Source: Prochlorococcus marinus str. MIT 9314
Lineage (GTDB): Bacteria; Cyanobacteriota; Cyanobacteriia; PCC-6307; Cyanobiaceae
Assembly (NCBI RefSeq): GCF_000760035.1
Contig: NZ_JNAO01000013.1
Coordinates: forward strand, 1 to 64,000
Length of the DNA stretch: 64,000 nt
Reading direction: 5' to 3'
A program made the translations under genes and the position numbers. Each line of letters opens with the position of its first letter. Within the stretch, counting starts at the first letter, position 1. The notes under the pieces were generated by a model, which was not told where the DNA came from, searched no databases, and was given only the letters and a program-made list of their open reading frames with translations. Below, in pieces: positions 1 to 18,928 of the stretch.

Positions 1-252
1 ACCAGGTCTGTTTGGAGAACCAGGTCTATTTGAATTGCCTTGCCTATTAAAGGAGCCAGGTCTGCCTTGATCTGAAGGTTTGTTTCTTAAACCAGGCCTA
101 TTGGGCATACCAGGTCTGTTTGGAGAACCAGGTCTATTTGAATTGCCTTGCCTATTAAAGGAGCCAGGTCTGCCTTGATCTGAAGGTTTGTTTCTTAAAC
201 CAGGCCTATTGGGCATACCAGGTCTGTTGGGAGAACCAGGTCTGTTTGATGT
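1..252 (-). repeat. 108-bp tandem repeat inside infB
   Basis: Bases 1-108 and 109-216 are identical copies of a 108-bp unit, and 217-252 begins a third, diverging copy. The unit is 36 codons, so it keeps frame. It encodes a Gly/Pro/Arg/Asn-rich block containing four RPG motifs, among them [10 protein letters not shown]. Copy number beyond base 1 is unknown. This is a coding minisatellite, not a CRISPR array: there are no spacers. Confidence 0.93.
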
Positions 253-1026
253 AGTTTGTTTAAAAGCAATGTTTTGCCTATGATTATTTTGCTTATTAGG
301 ATTTATTTTTGGATCTTCTCTTCTAATTGGAGCTCCTACAAGCTCAGGGGTCTTCATTCTATTATCAAAATTTTTTGTTTTAGGTTTGTTGGTATTTTGA
401 TCAGGTTTGTTCGATAGTCGTCTTTTATCCCCTGCACTGGAGATGTTCTGGGAAGATTCATTAGATTTAACATTATTGTTAATATTTTTAGGCTTTGCAA
501 TTAATTGAATAGGTGGTTTTGCCGGACTTTTGATAGTTGGGGTTGTGTTATTTTCGAGAGTTTTTTTATCTTGGTTGAAATTTTGTGAAGGTTTTTTATT
601 GGAATTTGTAAGATTTGATCGGGATTGTGAACTGTTAACAAAATTAGGTTTATTGGGATTTTGTAGTTGATTTGAAATTATTTTTACATTCTCAGGCTTA
701 TTAAGTGGTTTTATCAATAATGGTTTTATGTTTGAATTATCTTTGAGGGGTTTCCCTTTTTTGGGAGAGATAACAGGAGATTTATCTTCCTTGTTTTGTT
801 TATAGTTATCTTTTTTAATTGAAGGTTTGTTAATGGAAAGTATTTTTTTATCTGAATTCTTTTTATTAATAAGATTTTTAATTTTTTTTGCCTCTTCTGC
901 ACTAATAGAACTGCTATGGCTTTTTACTGAAATTGAAAGTTTTTGAGCGGCATCAAGTATATCTTTATTTTCCAGATTTAAGTCTCTGGAAAGTTCGTAA
1001 ATTCTGATTTTATCGCTGATAGTCAT
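1..1026 (-). CDS. infB: Translation initiation factor IF-2, N-terminal part (cut by left edge)
   Basis: IF-2 is the GTPase that delivers initiator tRNA to the 30S subunit and promotes subunit joining. Only the first 342 codons are visible, read from an ATG at 1026. Residues 1 to about 55 (starting [18 protein letters not shown]) form the IF-2 N-terminal domain. The following 200 residues are a low-complexity Lys/Asn/Pro-rich linker typical of long cyanobacterial IF-2 proteins. From about residue 263 the linker becomes Gly/Pro/Arg-rich with recurring NRPG motifs, including an exact 36-residue tandem repeat that continues to the window edge. The GTPase core lies outside the window. The gene closes the rimP-nusA-ylxR-infB cluster, a widespread bacterial arrangement. 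Identification is firm from the N-domain and the context. Confidence 0.93.
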   Translation of the reverse strand, partial: MTISDKIRIYELSRDLNLENKDILDAAQKLSISVKSHSSSISAEEAKKIKNLINKKNSDKKILSINKPSIKKDNYKQNKEDKSPVISPKKGKPLKDNSNIKPLLIKPLNKPENVKIISNQLQNPNKPNFVNSSQSRSNLTNSNKKPSQNFNQDKKTLENNTTPTIKSPAKPPIQLIAKPKNINNNVKSNESSQNISSAGDKRRLSNKPDQNTNKPKTKNFDNRMKTPELVGAPIRREDPKINPNKQNNHRQNIAFKQTTSNRPGSPNRPGMPNRPGLRNKPSDQGRPGSFNRQGNSNRPGSPNRPGMPNRPGLRNKPSDQGRPGSFNRQGNSNRPGSPNRPG

Positions 1027-1087
1027 TTAATCTGATTTGTACTCTTTTTTTTTGAAATAGAAGAGGAATTAATTTAATTATATTCCC

Positions 1088-1360
1088 TTAATGGGGGTAG
1101 TTATTGTAGCTTGTAATTTCTTTTTCAAAAATTTCAATAAATTCAGTTTCTAAAGATGTTTTTAAAGCTTTTTGAAGCTTTTTTTTGATCTTTGAATCTG
1201 AGTAGCATTTTTTTGACTTGCAAATGTAAGCTGATCTCCCCATTCCCTTTTGAAGCATGATGCCTTGCTTATGATCTTTAGTAATCTTTAAAAGATCTTT
1301 CCGGTCATATGTTTTTCTACATGAAATGCATACACGCAAAACAGGGATTTGTTGTATCAC
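1088..1360 (-). CDS. ylxR: YlxR/DUF448 family RNA-binding protein
   Basis: This 90-residue basic protein belongs to the YlxR (DUF448) family. The family signature is visible as RVCISCRKTY near residues 9-18 and GMGRSAYIC near 39-47. Family members are small RNA-binding proteins usually encoded between nusA and infB; a Gram-positive homologue has been reported to modulate RNase P. Its ATG overlaps the stop of nusA (1357-1360), so the two are translationally coupled, and infB follows after about 60 bases. Function in cyanobacteria is inferred only from family and operon position. Confidence 0.88.
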   Translation of the reverse strand: MIQQIPVLRVCISCRKTYDRKDLLKITKDHKQGIMLQKGMGRSAYICKSKKCYSDSKIKKKLQKALKTSLETEFIEIFEKEITSYNNYPH

Positions 1361-2760
1361 CGTTTTTTCTCCTCTTTGGCGGATATTTCACCATCTTGAA
1401 TAGTCTCTAATTGATCGCTATTTGAGAAGGTCTCTTCTTCATATGATTCTTGTCCATATTCATCATCATCTTCAGGAAGTGGATAAAGCTCTCTTAATCT
1501 TGCATCTTCTGCAGCACGCTCAGCTTGTTCTGCTTCTAATCTAAGCTCAGCTTCTCGCTGGAGATTTTCTTCATCTTCTCTTTGAATGATTAATTCAGAG
1601 ACTGCAGCATCTTCTGCTTCTTGATCGTATTCATGTGAGTTTTTAACATCAATCTTCCAACCAGTTAATCTTGCTGCAAGTCTTACATTTTGTCCTTCTC
1701 TACCTATTGCGAGACTTAACTGATCGGGAGGAACTAGTACATGAGCATGTTGACCTTCTGGGTCAACGAGTCTCACAAGATCGACTTTCGCAGGACTTAG
1801 GGAGTTTAAAATATATTGTATTGGGTCAGATGACCATTTAATAACATCAATTTTTTCTCCTCTTAATTCATTTACTACTTGTTGGATTCTTGCCCCTCTC
1901 GCTCCTATACAAGCACCTACAGGGTCAACTTCTTGTTCAACACTATCTACAGCTACTTTCGTTCTTGGCCCAACAGCTCTTGAAGGAGGATTCGCTTCTC
2001 TTGAAACAGCAACAATTTTTATTGTACCTTCTTGAATTTCTGGAACTTCATTTTCAAATAAATAAACGACTAATCCAGCATTTGCTCTGCTTACAAAAAG
2101 TTGTGGTCCTTTTCTGGCTATTTCGCTAACTTCTTTCAAGAATACTTTGAAAGTTGCATTAGCTCTGTAATTATCATTTGGTAATTGATCTCTTTTAGGA
2201 AGTTCGGCCTCTACTTCAGGTCTACCAATACCTGAACTAACTCCCATTATTACTGATTGTCTTTCAAATCTTATAACTCTTGCAGTTAAAACGGGATCTT
2301 CCAAATCTGCAAATTCTTCTTGGATCATTTTTCTTTGTTGATCTCTTAATTTTTGCGCTAAAACTTGCTTTGTGGTTGAAGCAGCCATTCGTCCAAAATC
2401 CTCTTTTTCTGGAGTAACGTCTAAAACAACCGTGTCTCCTATTTGAGCATCATCAGCCACTTGTTTAACTTCTACCAAAGATATTTGATGATCTTCGCTT
2501 TCAACTTCTTCCACAATTATCTTACTTGATAGAATCCTATAACCTTCTTCATCTAGATCTAGTCCAACATCAAAATTACTAAAGTATTCTTCATCAAATG
2601 GATCTTCGTTAATTCCAATGTAAAAAGTTCTTCTATATTTTTCGTATCCTTTTAATAAGGCTTCGCGCAAGGCTGCTTCTACGATATTAGGAGGTAACTT
2701 TTTTTCCTCACTAATATCTTCAATAAGATTGTTTAAACCTGGGAGAATAACTAATGCCAT
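1357..2760 (-). CDS. nusA: Transcription termination/antitermination factor NusA
   Basis: NusA binds RNA polymerase and nascent RNA and modulates pausing, termination and antitermination. The 467 residues show the N-terminal polymerase-binding domain (1 to about 125), an S1 domain (about 155-235) and two KH modules. KH1 has the GARG loop at 286-289 and KH2 has GREG at 353-356. The C-terminal 85 residues are a Glu-rich acidic tail instead of the E. coli acidic-repeat domains, as in other cyanobacteria. It is cotranscribed with rimP upstream (36-base gap) and overlaps ylxR downstream. Confidence 0.97.
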   Translation of the reverse strand: MALVILPGLNNLIEDISEEKKLPPNIVEAALREALLKGYEKYRRTFYIGINEDPFDEEYFSNFDVGLDLDEEGYRILSSKIIVEEVESEDHQISLVEVKQVADDAQIGDTVVLDVTPEKEDFGRMAASTTKQVLAQKLRDQQRKMIQEEFADLEDPVLTARVIRFERQSVIMGVSSGIGRPEVEAELPKRDQLPNDNYRANATFKVFLKEVSEIARKGPQLFVSRANAGLVVYLFENEVPEIQEGTIKIVAVSREANPPSRAVGPRTKVAVDSVEQEVDPVGACIGARGARIQQVVNELRGEKIDVIKWSSDPIQYILNSLSPAKVDLVRLVDPEGQHAHVLVPPDQLSLAIGREGQNVRLAARLTGWKIDVKNSHEYDQEAEDAAVSELIIQREDEENLQREAELRLEAEQAERAAEDARLRELYPLPEDDDEYGQESYEEETFSNSDQLETIQDGEISAKEEKKR

Positions 2761-2796
2761 CTATGATGGGAAAATTGAATAATGTTTGAAAAATAA

Positions 2797-3264
2797 TTAA
2801 TCTTTTAAGGTACAAAGACTAATTTTTAATACTTCATCGAAAGGGATTTTCTTTATCCTACCTTTAATGTTAATGGCTAAATAATCATTAGACTTTTCAT
2901 AAAGTAAACCATTCACGAATTTTATTTTTGAATTCTTTTGGTTTAACTCAACATTAACTGGAAAACCCTTAAAAGTTTTGAAGTCTCTTTCTGAGGTTAA
3001 TTCATCACTGACCCCTTGACTACTAATTTCTAACACATATGAACAATTTAAAAGATTTGATTTTTCTATCTCGTCAGATGCTGGGTTATTAAATAGCGCA
3101 CAATCATCTAAGGAAATGTCATTCCCATTAGTTTTTCTTATAGTTATTTCAATAACAATTGGAATTTGATTGGTTTGTATATTTAAACCGCAGATTTCTA
3201 AATCCCTTTCATTAGCAACTTTTTTTATTAGAGCCTCTAGTTTACTTTTGTTTTCTTTATTCAA
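2797..3264 (-). CDS. rimP: Ribosome maturation factor RimP
   Basis: RimP assists 30S subunit maturation. The 155-residue length and the central block [21 protein letters not shown], corresponding to the family's conserved YVLEVSSPG...RDF motif, support the call. The SSPG proline is Gln here. The C-terminal region has the Sm-like strand pattern ([17 protein letters not shown]). It is the first gene of the minus-strand rimP-nusA-ylxR-infB operon, and the 160-bp space to the divergent protease gene must hold its promoter. Confidence 0.92.
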   Translation of the reverse strand: MNKENKSKLEALIKKVANERDLEICGLNIQTNQIPIVIEITIRKTNGNDISLDDCALFNNPASDEIEKSNLLNCSYVLEISSQGVSDELTSERDFKTFKGFPVNVELNQKNSKIKFVNGLLYEKSNDYLAINIKGRIKKIPFDEVLKISLCTLKD

Positions 3265-3424
3265 ATTTATTTATAAATCTATTTAAAATTTATTTTCACA
3301 CATTAAAGAAGTTTTTTCTATAGAAAAAAATTTAAAATTTGTATTTTATGGATGTAAACAAAAAAACAACAATAATCCTTTTCTTCAATTAGATTTATCA
3401 AATAAAGTTAAAAATATTAATTAA

Positions 3425-4555
<1,131 letters not shown>

Positions 4556-4601
4556 AGCCCCCATTGAAATTTAATAATTTATAACCATTAGAGAAAAGAT
4601 T

Positions 4602-5315
4602 TTGGATACACAAACTCAAATGAAACAAGTAGTTGCTGATGCAGCAATAAGTGAAGTAAAGAGTGACATGGTTCTCGGATTAGGATCTGGATCTACAGCT
4701 GCGTTAATGATAAAAAGCCTTGCTGATGAAATACGTTCCGGAAAACTTCAAAATATAAGAGGTGTTGCAACTTCTTTTCAATCAGAAGTTTTAGCGCTTG
4801 AACTGGATATCCCGCTTATCGATTTAGCTTCTCTTTCTCAAATTGATTTAGCTATCGATGGAGCAGATGAAGTTGATCCAGGATTTCAATTAATTAAAGG
4901 AGGAGGAGCATGCCATGTTAGAGAAAAGTTAGTGGCATCTAAAGCTAATCAATTATTGATTGTTGTTGATGAAACTAAACTTGTACAAAATCTAAATAAA
5001 TCTTTCCCTTTGCCTGTAGAAGTTCTTCCAAATGCTTGGAAGCAAGTTCAGGAAGTCATTTCAGAAATGAATGGCAATTCTTCTTTAAGAATGGCTACTA
5101 AAAAAGCTGGCCCAGTTGTTACTGACCAAGGAAACCTCATCCTAGATGTTTTTTTTAATGATGGTATTAAAAATCCAAAAGACATTGAAATGAAGATTAA
5201 TAATATTCCTGGAGTATTAGAAAATGGATTATTTGTTGATCTTACAGACAAAGTATTAGTTGGTAAAATTGAAAACAACATTCCAGTCGTTTACTCACCC
5301 TCAAGAGCTAGCTAA
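4602..5315 (+). CDS. rpiA: Ribose-5-phosphate isomerase A
   Basis: RpiA interconverts ribose-5-phosphate and ribulose-5-phosphate in the Calvin and pentose phosphate cycles. The phosphate-binding GLGSGSTA is at residues 26-33, [11 protein letters not shown] follows in mid-protein, and [12 protein letters not shown] carries the catalytic region. The frame opens with TTG at 4602; an in-frame ATG at 4620 would shorten it by six residues, and the real start is uncertain between them. Its stop overlaps the convergent hisD stop by four bases. Confidence 0.96.
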   Translation: MDTQTQMKQVVADAAISEVKSDMVLGLGSGSTAALMIKSLADEIRSGKLQNIRGVATSFQSEVLALELDIPLIDLASLSQIDLAIDGADEVDPGFQLIKGGGACHVREKLVASKANQLLIVVDETKLVQNLNKSFPLPVEVLPNAWKQVQEVISEMNGNSSLRMATKKAGPVVTDQGNLILDVFFNDGIKNPKDIEMKINNIPGVLENGLFVDLTDKVLVGKIENNIPVVYSPSRAS

Positions 5316-6598
5316 TCTTCAAATCTTATTTGTACAGAGTTAGCGTGGCTATGTAATCCCTCACTTTTAGCAAGATTAATAATATCAAGGCTATTAACTT
5401 TTAAACTTTCTTCATTAAATTCTATTATTGAAGTATTTTTCATAAAAGTTTCAACCCCTAAAGAACCACTAAATCTAGAATTACCTGACGTGGGTAAAGT
5501 ATGATTTGGTCCAGCAAGATAATCTCCAACAGCTTCTGGGGTCCATTGTCCCAAAAATATCGCTCCTGCGTTTTCTATACCTGCGAGAATTTTTTTTGAA
5601 TCTACAGTAAGAATTTCAAGATGTTCAGGGGCAAAGTTATTGCTTAGTTCAACACATGATTCGTTATTTTCGCAAATCACAATTAGACCCCAATTTTTTA
5701 TTGATTGCATGCAAATTTCTTTTCTTGGATGATCATCTATTTTTTTATAAAGTTCTTCTAAAACTTCTTTTGCCTGGTTTTTTGATGTAGTGAGAAGTAT
5801 CGATGAAGCTAAAGGATCATGTTCTGCTTGCGCTAGTAGATCAGATGCTATATGAGTGCTTTGAGCTGTTTCATCTGCAATGATTAATATTTCACTTGGA
5901 CCAGCTAAAGAATCAATCCCTGTAGAGCCATAAATGAGTTTTTTCGCAGTTGTAACATATATATTTCCTGGACCTGAAATAACATCAACTTTATTGATTT
6001 GATTTGTGCCAAATGCTAAAGCACCAATTGCTTGAGCTCCTCCAATTCTAAATACTTTACTGACCCCTGATAAGTGAGCTGCAGCTAAAACAGTTTTGTT
6101 TATTTCCCCTTCTTTATTCCCAGGAGATACCATTATAATTTCTTCTACTCCTGCTACTTTTGCAGGTATTGCATTCATCAATACCGTACTTGGATAAGCA
6201 GCTCTACCTCCAGGAATATAAATACCTGCATTTTTAACTGGCCTCCATCTTCTTTGGACGATATCACCATATTCACCTTTTATAGTGAAAGATTGAGGAA
6301 TTTCTTTTTCATGGAATTTTTGAATTCTTTTATGAGCTACCACAAGTGATTGCTTCAAATTGTTATCAATTTCGTCCCATGAATTCTTTATTTGATCCCT
6401 ACTCACTTGCATGGGGTCAGGGTCGAAACCATCAAATTTTTTTGTATATTTTTCTACTGCTACATCTCCAGAAATTTTCACCTCTTTAAGAATTCCTTCA
6501 ACAATTGTGTTTATCTTATTATTGTTATCTGAATTAGTTCGAGTAGAAATCCTTTTTAATTCTTCAATAGCTTCTTCTTTATTATTTATGATCTTCAT
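5312..6598 (-). CDS. hisD: Histidinol dehydrogenase
   Basis: HisD catalyses the last two NAD-dependent oxidations of histidine synthesis, from histidinol to histidine. The 428 residues are full length. Zinc ligands expected from the E. coli enzyme are present as Gln257 and His260 (in QAEHDP), Asp359 and a C-terminal His near 418. The general-base pair is in APEHLE at 325-326. It is monocistronic on the minus strand, as is usual in picocyanobacteria where his genes are scattered. Confidence 0.97.
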   Translation of the reverse strand: MKIINNKEEAIEELKRISTRTNSDNNNKINTIVEGILKEVKISGDVAVEKYTKKFDGFDPDPMQVSRDQIKNSWDEIDNNLKQSLVVAHKRIQKFHEKEIPQSFTIKGEYGDIVQRRWRPVKNAGIYIPGGRAAYPSTVLMNAIPAKVAGVEEIIMVSPGNKEGEINKTVLAAAHLSGVSKVFRIGGAQAIGALAFGTNQINKVDVISGPGNIYVTTAKKLIYGSTGIDSLAGPSEILIIADETAQSTHIASDLLAQAEHDPLASSILLTTSKNQAKEVLEELYKKIDDHPRKEICMQSIKNWGLIVICENNESCVELSNNFAPEHLEILTVDSKKILAGIENAGAIFLGQWTPEAVGDYLAGPNHTLPTSGNSRFSGSLGVETFMKNTSIIEFNEESLKVNSLDIINLAKSEGLHSHANSVQIRFED

Positions 6599-6662
6599 TT
6601 GCTTAATTTTTTCAAATAGAAAGGCTCAAAACCAAGTTTAATAACTTCTAAATTATATATGA

Positions 6663-6692
6663 TTGATTTGTAGTCGATTTATTTGTTATGAT
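6663..6692 (+). promoter_or_regulatory. Putative sigma-70-type promoter of rpsT
   Basis: TTGATT (6663-6668) and TATGAT (6687-6692) are separated by 18 bases. The predicted start lies about 20 bases before the GTG of rpsT. The pattern is good, but the AT-rich background makes chance matches common. Confidence 0.45.
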
Positions 6693-6718
6693 AAATATCT
6701 TCTATTTATGCATACTCT

Positions 6719-7012
6719 GTGGCCAACAACAAATCAGCAAAAAAGAGAATACAAATTGCCGAAAGAAATCGTTTAATAAATAAGTCATATAAATCTACTG
6801 TTAGGACTTTAACCAAAAAAACCTTAGAGAACTGCGAAAAATATGCAAAAAACCCTAATGAAGATAACAAAAATTTAGTGAAAACAAGTCTTAATAAAAC
6901 TTTTAGCTTAATTGATAAAGCAATTAAAAAAAATGTTCTTCACAAGAATAACGGTGCTAATAAAAAATCGAAAATCAACAATTTTGTAAAAACTACTCTT
7001 ACCACAAAGTAA
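6719..7012 (+). CDS. rpsT: 30S ribosomal protein S20
   Basis: This 97-residue, very basic protein starts ANNKSAKKRIQIAERNRLINKSYKS, the family signature of S20, which binds 16S rRNA in the body of the 30S subunit. Initiation is from GTG at 6719. The helical Lys-rich composition and length match the family. It is followed after 16 bases by a TatD-type hydrolase, an arrangement that puts both ahead of rpoB-rpoC1-rpoC2. Confidence 0.97.
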   Translation: MANNKSAKKRIQIAERNRLINKSYKSTVRTLTKKTLENCEKYAKNPNEDNKNLVKTSLNKTFSLIDKAIKKNVLHKNNGANKKSKINNFVKTTLTTK

Positions 7013-7028
7013 AAAGACAGATCATATT

Positions 7029-7838
7029 ATGAGCGATATAGAACTCATAGACTCCCACTGTCATTTAATATTTGAAAATTTTGAGAAAGATCTTGAAGAC
7101 GTTGTTTTAAGATTGCGTTCAAGAGGTGTAAGAAAATTAGTTCATGCTTGTTGTGATTTAACAGAAATTCCAAAGTTGAAAAAAATATCCCATGATTTTA
7201 ATGAAATTTACTATTCAGTTGGTTTGCATCCTTTAGAAGCAAAAAAATGGGAAAAAAGTTCAAAATCTCTTCTAAGAAAATCAGCTCTAGAAGATAGACG
7301 AGTTGTAGCTATAGGGGAATTAGGTTTGGATTTTTTTAAAAATGAAAATAAAACTCAGCAGATTGAAGCACTTATTCCGCAAATGGAGTTAGCTTATGAA
7401 CTGCAATTGCCTGTAATTATCCATTGCAGAGATGCTGCAAATGAAATGATTGAAATTTGTAGTGATCTCTCTAAAAAAGGAAAATGTCCTAATGGTGTAC
7501 TTCATTGTTGGACAGGAACTCAAAAAGAAATGAAGCAATTTTTGAAGCTTGGATTTTACATAAGTTTTAGTGGTATAGTCACTTTCCCAAAAGCACATGA
7601 AATTCATGAGTGTGCCAAAATAGTTCCAAATGATAAATACTTAATTGAAACTGACTCACCATTTTTAGCGCCTGTCCCTTTCAGAGGTAAAAGAAATGAA
7701 CCTGCATTTGTTGAAAATGTTGCCAATTATATGGCAGTTTTAAGATCTACTGAATTAACCACAATTGCTAAAGAATCATATAAGAATGCTGAAGATTTGT
7801 TTAAATTTGACTTGTTAAGTAGACGCAGCAGCTGTTAA
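7029..7838 (+). CDS. tatD: TatD family metal-dependent hydrolase/DNase
   Basis: The 269-residue protein is a TIM-barrel metallohydrolase of the TatD/YcfH family, whose members have 3'-5' exonuclease activity. Metal ligands are visible as His10 and His12 (DSHCH), Glu97 (GELGLD), His132, His159 and Asp209 (ETDSPFLAP). The C-terminal signature RGKRNEPAFV is intact. It lies between rpsT and rpoB. The precise substrate in cyanobacteria is not known. Confidence 0.93.
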   Translation: MSDIELIDSHCHLIFENFEKDLEDVVLRLRSRGVRKLVHACCDLTEIPKLKKISHDFNEIYYSVGLHPLEAKKWEKSSKSLLRKSALEDRRVVAIGELGLDFFKNENKTQQIEALIPQMELAYELQLPVIIHCRDAANEMIEICSDLSKKGKCPNGVLHCWTGTQKEMKQFLKLGFYISFSGIVTFPKAHEIHECAKIVPNDKYLIETDSPFLAPVPFRGKRNEPAFVENVANYMAVLRSTELTTIAKESYKNAEDLFKFDLLSRRSSC

Positions 7839-7941
7839 TATTAAGAATTACTGGAAATTTTTCTTAATTTTTTTGACTTTAACTTGCACAGTTAATGATT
7901 TATCAACATTAAACAAAATTTAATTCTTCTGTATTAGATGG

Positions 7942-7973
7942 TTTATTTGTTGAAATCGAGATTTATTTGTTGA
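7942..7973. repeat. Short direct repeat upstream of rpoB
   Basis: The 12-mer TTTATTTGTTGA occurs at 7942-7953 and again at 7962-7973, exactly 20 bases apart, in the 222-bp region before rpoB. The rest of that region is AT-rich with no ORF or RNA gene that I can see. Two-turn spacing on one face of the helix would suit a regulator, but low complexity makes this weak. Confidence 0.4.
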
Positions 7974-8060
7974 TTTCATTTTAAGTGAAATGTTAAAGAA
8001 CTAATTTATTGAGTAGATTTAAAGTAAATAGTAAATCTCACAAAATCGCAGTTTTCTTGG

Positions 8061-11000
8061 ATGAGCAGTAGCGCTTTACAGGTAGCAAAAACAGCTACTT
8101 ATCTACCAGATTTAGTTGAAGTACAAAGAGCAAGCTTTAAATGGTTTTTGGAAAAGGGTTTAATAGAAGAATTACAAAATTTTTCTCCCATTTCTGATTA
8201 CACAGGTAAACTAGAATTACATTTTATCGGCGAAGAGTACAGGTTAAAAAGACCTAGACATGATGTTGAGGAAGCCAAAAGAAGAGATGCTACATTTGCA
8301 TCCCAAATGTACGTAATTTGCAGATTAATTAATAAAGAGACAGGGGAAATTAAGGAACAAGAAGTATTTATTGGCGAATTACCATTAATGACTGAAAGAG
8401 GAACTTTCATTATCAATGGTGCCGAAAGAGTTATTGTTAATCAAATTGTTCGAAGTCCCGGAGTATATTTCAAAGATGAACTGGATAAAAATGGTCGAAG
8501 AACTTACAATGCTAGCGTTATTCCTAATAGAGGAGCATGGTTAAAATTTGAGACTGACAAAAATAATTTACTTTATGTGAGAGTTGATAAAACTAGAAAA
8601 ATTAATGCTCATGTACTTATGAGAGCGATGGGCCTTTCAGATAATGATGTGGTCGATAAACTTAGGCATCCCGAATTTTATCAAAACTCAATTGATTCAG
8701 CTAATGACGAGGGTATTAATTCAGAAGATCAGGCATTACTTGAACTATACAAGAAGCTACGTCCTGGTGAACCACCCTCTGTTTCTGGCGGACAACAGTT
8801 ATTACACAGTAGATTCTTTGATCCCAAAAGATATGATTTAGGCCGAGTCGGTAGATATAAAATAAATAAAAAATTGAGACTTACCGTTCCAGATGATGTT
8901 AGAACACTTACCCATGAGGATGTTCTTTCTACCATTGATTATTTAATTAATCTTGAGTTGGATATTGGCGGCGCTAGTTTGGATGATATTGACCATCTTG
9001 GTAATCGAAGAGTTAGATCTGTAGGAGAACTTCTTCAAAATCAAGTAAGGGTGGGACTTAATCGTTTAGAGAGAATTATCAAAGAAAGAATGACTGTGGG
9101 AGAAACAGATTCTTTAACTCCCGCTCAACTAGTCAATCCCAAACCTTTGGTTGCTGCCATAAAGGAATTTTTTGGCTCTAGTCAATTAAGTCAGTTCATG
9201 GATCAAACTAATCCTTTAGCTGAATTAACACACAAGAGAAGAATCTCAGCATTAGGTCCAGGCGGTTTAACTCGTGAAAGAGCAGGCTTTGCGGTAAGAG
9301 ATATTCACCCTTCACATTATGGAAGATTATGTCCTATCGAGACTCCTGAAGGTCCTAATGCAGGACTTATAAATTCTTTAGCTACCCATGCAAGAGTTAA
9401 TGAGTACGGTTTTATTGAAACGCCTTTTTGGGAAGTTAATAACGGTAAAGTTCATAAGGAAGGTAATCCGGTTTATCTTTCAGCTGATTTAGAAGATGAG
9501 TGTAGGGTTGCGCCAGGAGACGTAGCAACTGACAAGGACGGCAATATAATTGCAGATCTAATACCAGTAAGATATAGACAGGATTTTGAAAAAGTACCTC
9601 CTCACCAAGTTGATTACGTTCAGCTTTCTCCAGTTCAGGTAATTTCAGTTGCTACTTCACTTATTCCTTTTCTAGAACATGATGATGCTAATAGAGCTCT
9701 CATGGGATCTAATATGCAACGCCAAGCCGTTCCATTACTAAGGCCAGAACGTCCTTTAGTTGGGACAGGTTTAGAATCTCAAGTTGCAAGAGATTCGGGA
9801 ATGGTTCCCATAACAAAAGTCAATGGAACTGTATCTTATGTAGATGCTAATGAGATTGTCGTTAAAGATGATAATGGTAATGAACATTTTCACTATCTTC
9901 AGAAATATCAAAGATCAAATCAAGATACCTGCCTCAACCAAAGGCCTATAGTGAAAATTGGAGATAAAGTTATATCTGGTCAGGTTTTAGCAGATGGATC
10001 CGCATGTGAAGGAGGGGAAATAGCACTTGGTCAAAACGTTTTAATTGCCTACATGCCCTGGGAAGGATACAACTACGAAGATGCCATACTTGTTAGCGAG
10101 AGAATGGTAACTGACGATTTATATACCTCAGTACATATTGAAAAATATGAAATTGAAGCAAGACAAACGAAGCTAGGACCTGAAGAAATCACAAGAGAGA
10201 TTCCTAATATTTCTGAAGAAAGCTTGAATAATCTTGATGAGATGGGAATTATTAGGATTGGTGCTTTTGTCGAGAGTGGAGATATTCTTGTAGGGAAAGT
10301 GACTCCAAAAGGGGAATCAGACCAACCCCCTGAAGAAAAACTGTTAAGAGCTATTTTCGGTGAAAAGGCTCGAGATGTGAGAGATAATTCCCTAAGGGTA
10401 CCTAAAACTGAAAAGGGAAGGGTGTTGGATGTTCGTATTTATACAAGAGAACAAGGTGATGAATTACCTCCTGGGGCCAACATGGTTGTTAGAGTTTATG
10501 TAGCTCAGAGGAGAAAGATTCAAGTGGGTGACAAAATGGCTGGGAGGCATGGGAATAAAGGAATAATTAGCAGAATCTTACCAAGAGAAGATATGCCTTA
10601 TTTACCTGATGGAACCCCTGTGGACATAGTTCTTAATCCTTTAGGAGTACCAAGTAGGATGAATGTTGGTCAAGTGTTTGAATTATTGATGGGCTGGGCA
10701 GCCTCTAACTTAAATTGCCGGGTTAAAGTTGTTCCATTTGATGAAATGTATGGTGCTGAAAAATCACATCAAACTGTTCAAGCATTTTTAGAGGAAGCTT
10801 CAAAACAGCCAGGTAAAGCATGGGTTTACAATCCTGAAGATCCTGGGAAGTTATTACTTAAAGATGGTAGAACAGGGGAACCATTCGATCAGCCAGTTGC
10901 TGTGGGATACTCTCACTTCCTTAAATTAGTCCATTTGGTTGATGATAAAATTCATGCAAGATCTACTGGTCCTTACTCTTTGGTTACGCAGCAACCCTTG

Positions 11001-11354
11001 GGCGGTAAAGCTCAGCAAGGTGGACAAAGGCTTGGGGAAATGGAAGTATGGGCACTTGAAGCTTACGGAGCCGCTTATACTCTTCAGGAATTGTTAACAG
11101 TTAAATCCGATGATATGCAAGGAAGAAATGAAGCGCTTAATGCGATCGTAAAAGGTAAACCGATCCCAAGGCCTGGTACTCCTGAGTCATTTAAAGTTCT
11201 CATGAGGGAATTACAATCTTTAGGCTTGGATATAGGGGTTTATACAGACGAAGGAAAAGAGGTAGATTTAATGCAAGACGTTAATCCGAGAAGAAATACT
11301 CCATCGAGACCGACTTACGAATCACTCGGAACCTCTGAATATGAGGAAGATTAA
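8061..11354 (+). CDS. rpoB: RNA polymerase beta subunit
   Basis: RpoB forms one half of the polymerase active-site cleft. The 1097 residues have the cyanobacterial length. Conserved stretches include [13 protein letters not shown], the rifampicin region around [31 protein letters not shown], the late [12 protein letters not shown] block, and the C-terminal [25 protein letters not shown]. It is the first gene of rpoB-rpoC1-rpoC2, with gaps of 38 and 34 bases. Confidence 0.99.
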   Translation: MSSSALQVAKTATYLPDLVEVQRASFKWFLEKGLIEELQNFSPISDYTGKLELHFIGEEYRLKRPRHDVEEAKRRDATFASQMYVICRLINKETGEIKEQEVFIGELPLMTERGTFIINGAERVIVNQIVRSPGVYFKDELDKNGRRTYNASVIPNRGAWLKFETDKNNLLYVRVDKTRKINAHVLMRAMGLSDNDVVDKLRHPEFYQNSIDSANDEGINSEDQALLELYKKLRPGEPPSVSGGQQLLHSRFFDPKRYDLGRVGRYKINKKLRLTVPDDVRTLTHEDVLSTIDYLINLELDIGGASLDDIDHLGNRRVRSVGELLQNQVRVGLNRLERIIKERMTVGETDSLTPAQLVNPKPLVAAIKEFFGSSQLSQFMDQTNPLAELTHKRRISALGPGGLTRERAGFAVRDIHPSHYGRLCPIETPEGPNAGLINSLATHARVNEYGFIETPFWEVNNGKVHKEGNPVYLSADLEDECRVAPGDVATDKDGNIIADLIPVRYRQDFEKVPPHQVDYVQLSPVQVISVATSLIPFLEHDDANRALMGSNMQRQAVPLLRPERPLVGTGLESQVARDSGMVPITKVNGTVSYVDANEIVVKDDNGNEHFHYLQKYQRSNQDTCLNQRPIVKIGDKVISGQVLADGSACEGGEIALGQNVLIAYMPWEGYNYEDAILVSERMVTDDLYTSVHIEKYEIEARQTKLGPEEITREIPNISEESLNNLDEMGIIRIGAFVESGDILVGKVTPKGESDQPPEEKLLRAIFGEKARDVRDNSLRVPKTEKGRVLDVRIYTREQGDELPPGANMVVRVYVAQRRKIQVGDKMAGRHGNKGIISRILPREDMPYLPDGTPVDIVLNPLGVPSRMNVGQVFELLMGWAASNLNCRVKVVPFDEMYGAEKSHQTVQAFLEEASKQPGKAWVYNPEDPGKLLLKDGRTGEPFDQPVAVGYSHFLKLVHLVDDKIHARSTGPYSLVTQQPLGGKAQQGGQRLGEMEVWALEAYGAAYTLQELLTVKSDDMQGRNEALNAIVKGKPIPRPGTPESFKVLMRELQSLGLDIGVYTDEGKEVDLMQDVNPRRNTPSRPTYESLGTSEYEED

Positions 11355-11380
11355 ATACTCAATTAAAACTTTTTAATTAA

Positions 11381-13297
<1,917 letters not shown>

Positions 13298-13304
13298 TCT
13301 TTAA

Positions 13305-17432
<4,128 letters not shown>

Positions 17433-17483
17433 ATATTGTCTATTATTGTTTTTAGTGACTAGAATGATTTTTTGAATTTGTAA

Positions 17484-17639
<156 letters not shown>

Positions 17640-17656
17640 AAATAGTTTTTAAATAA

Positions 17657-18715
<1,059 letters not shown>

Positions 18716-18763
18716 TATTATCTAATAAAAATTTTTTAAAAGTCTCATAAACAGGGTATTATT

Positions 18764-18910
18764 GTGTTAATTATTCTAAAATCTTTGAGTTTTATTAAAA
18801 CAAAAATTTTACCTTTCGCTATCGTTTCACTCTTTGGGATTGCTTTCTTTGCGGTTAGCGCGAGAATTTGGTTGCCAGGAGATATGATGTCTCCTGCCCC
18901 TATAAATTAA
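18764..18910 (+). CDS. Small single-pass membrane protein, unknown function
   Basis: A 48-residue frame opens with GTG at 18764. It has a basic N-terminus (KSLSFIKTK), one clear hydrophobic segment (about residues 15-32) and a short tail ending WLPGDMMSPAPIN. It lies 18 bases before the next gene on the same strand, and no other feature explains the gap. I do not recognise the family. The compact design and Pro/Met-rich tail look like a real small protein, not random sequence. A photosystem or membrane accessory role would be speculation. Confidence 0.6.
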   Translation: MLIILKSLSFIKTKILPFAIVSLFGIAFFAVSARIWLPGDMMSPAPIN

Positions 18911-18928
18911 TATTTTTAGTTTTTCAAA

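Noticed and set aside
1-252. Regularly repeated sequence that could suggest a CRISPR array
   Set aside because: The units are contiguous, in frame and without spacers; they are a coding tandem repeat in infB.
7839-8060. tRNA or small RNA gene before rpoB
   Set aside because: No T-loop GGTTCGA-type sequence or cloverleaf pairing is seen.
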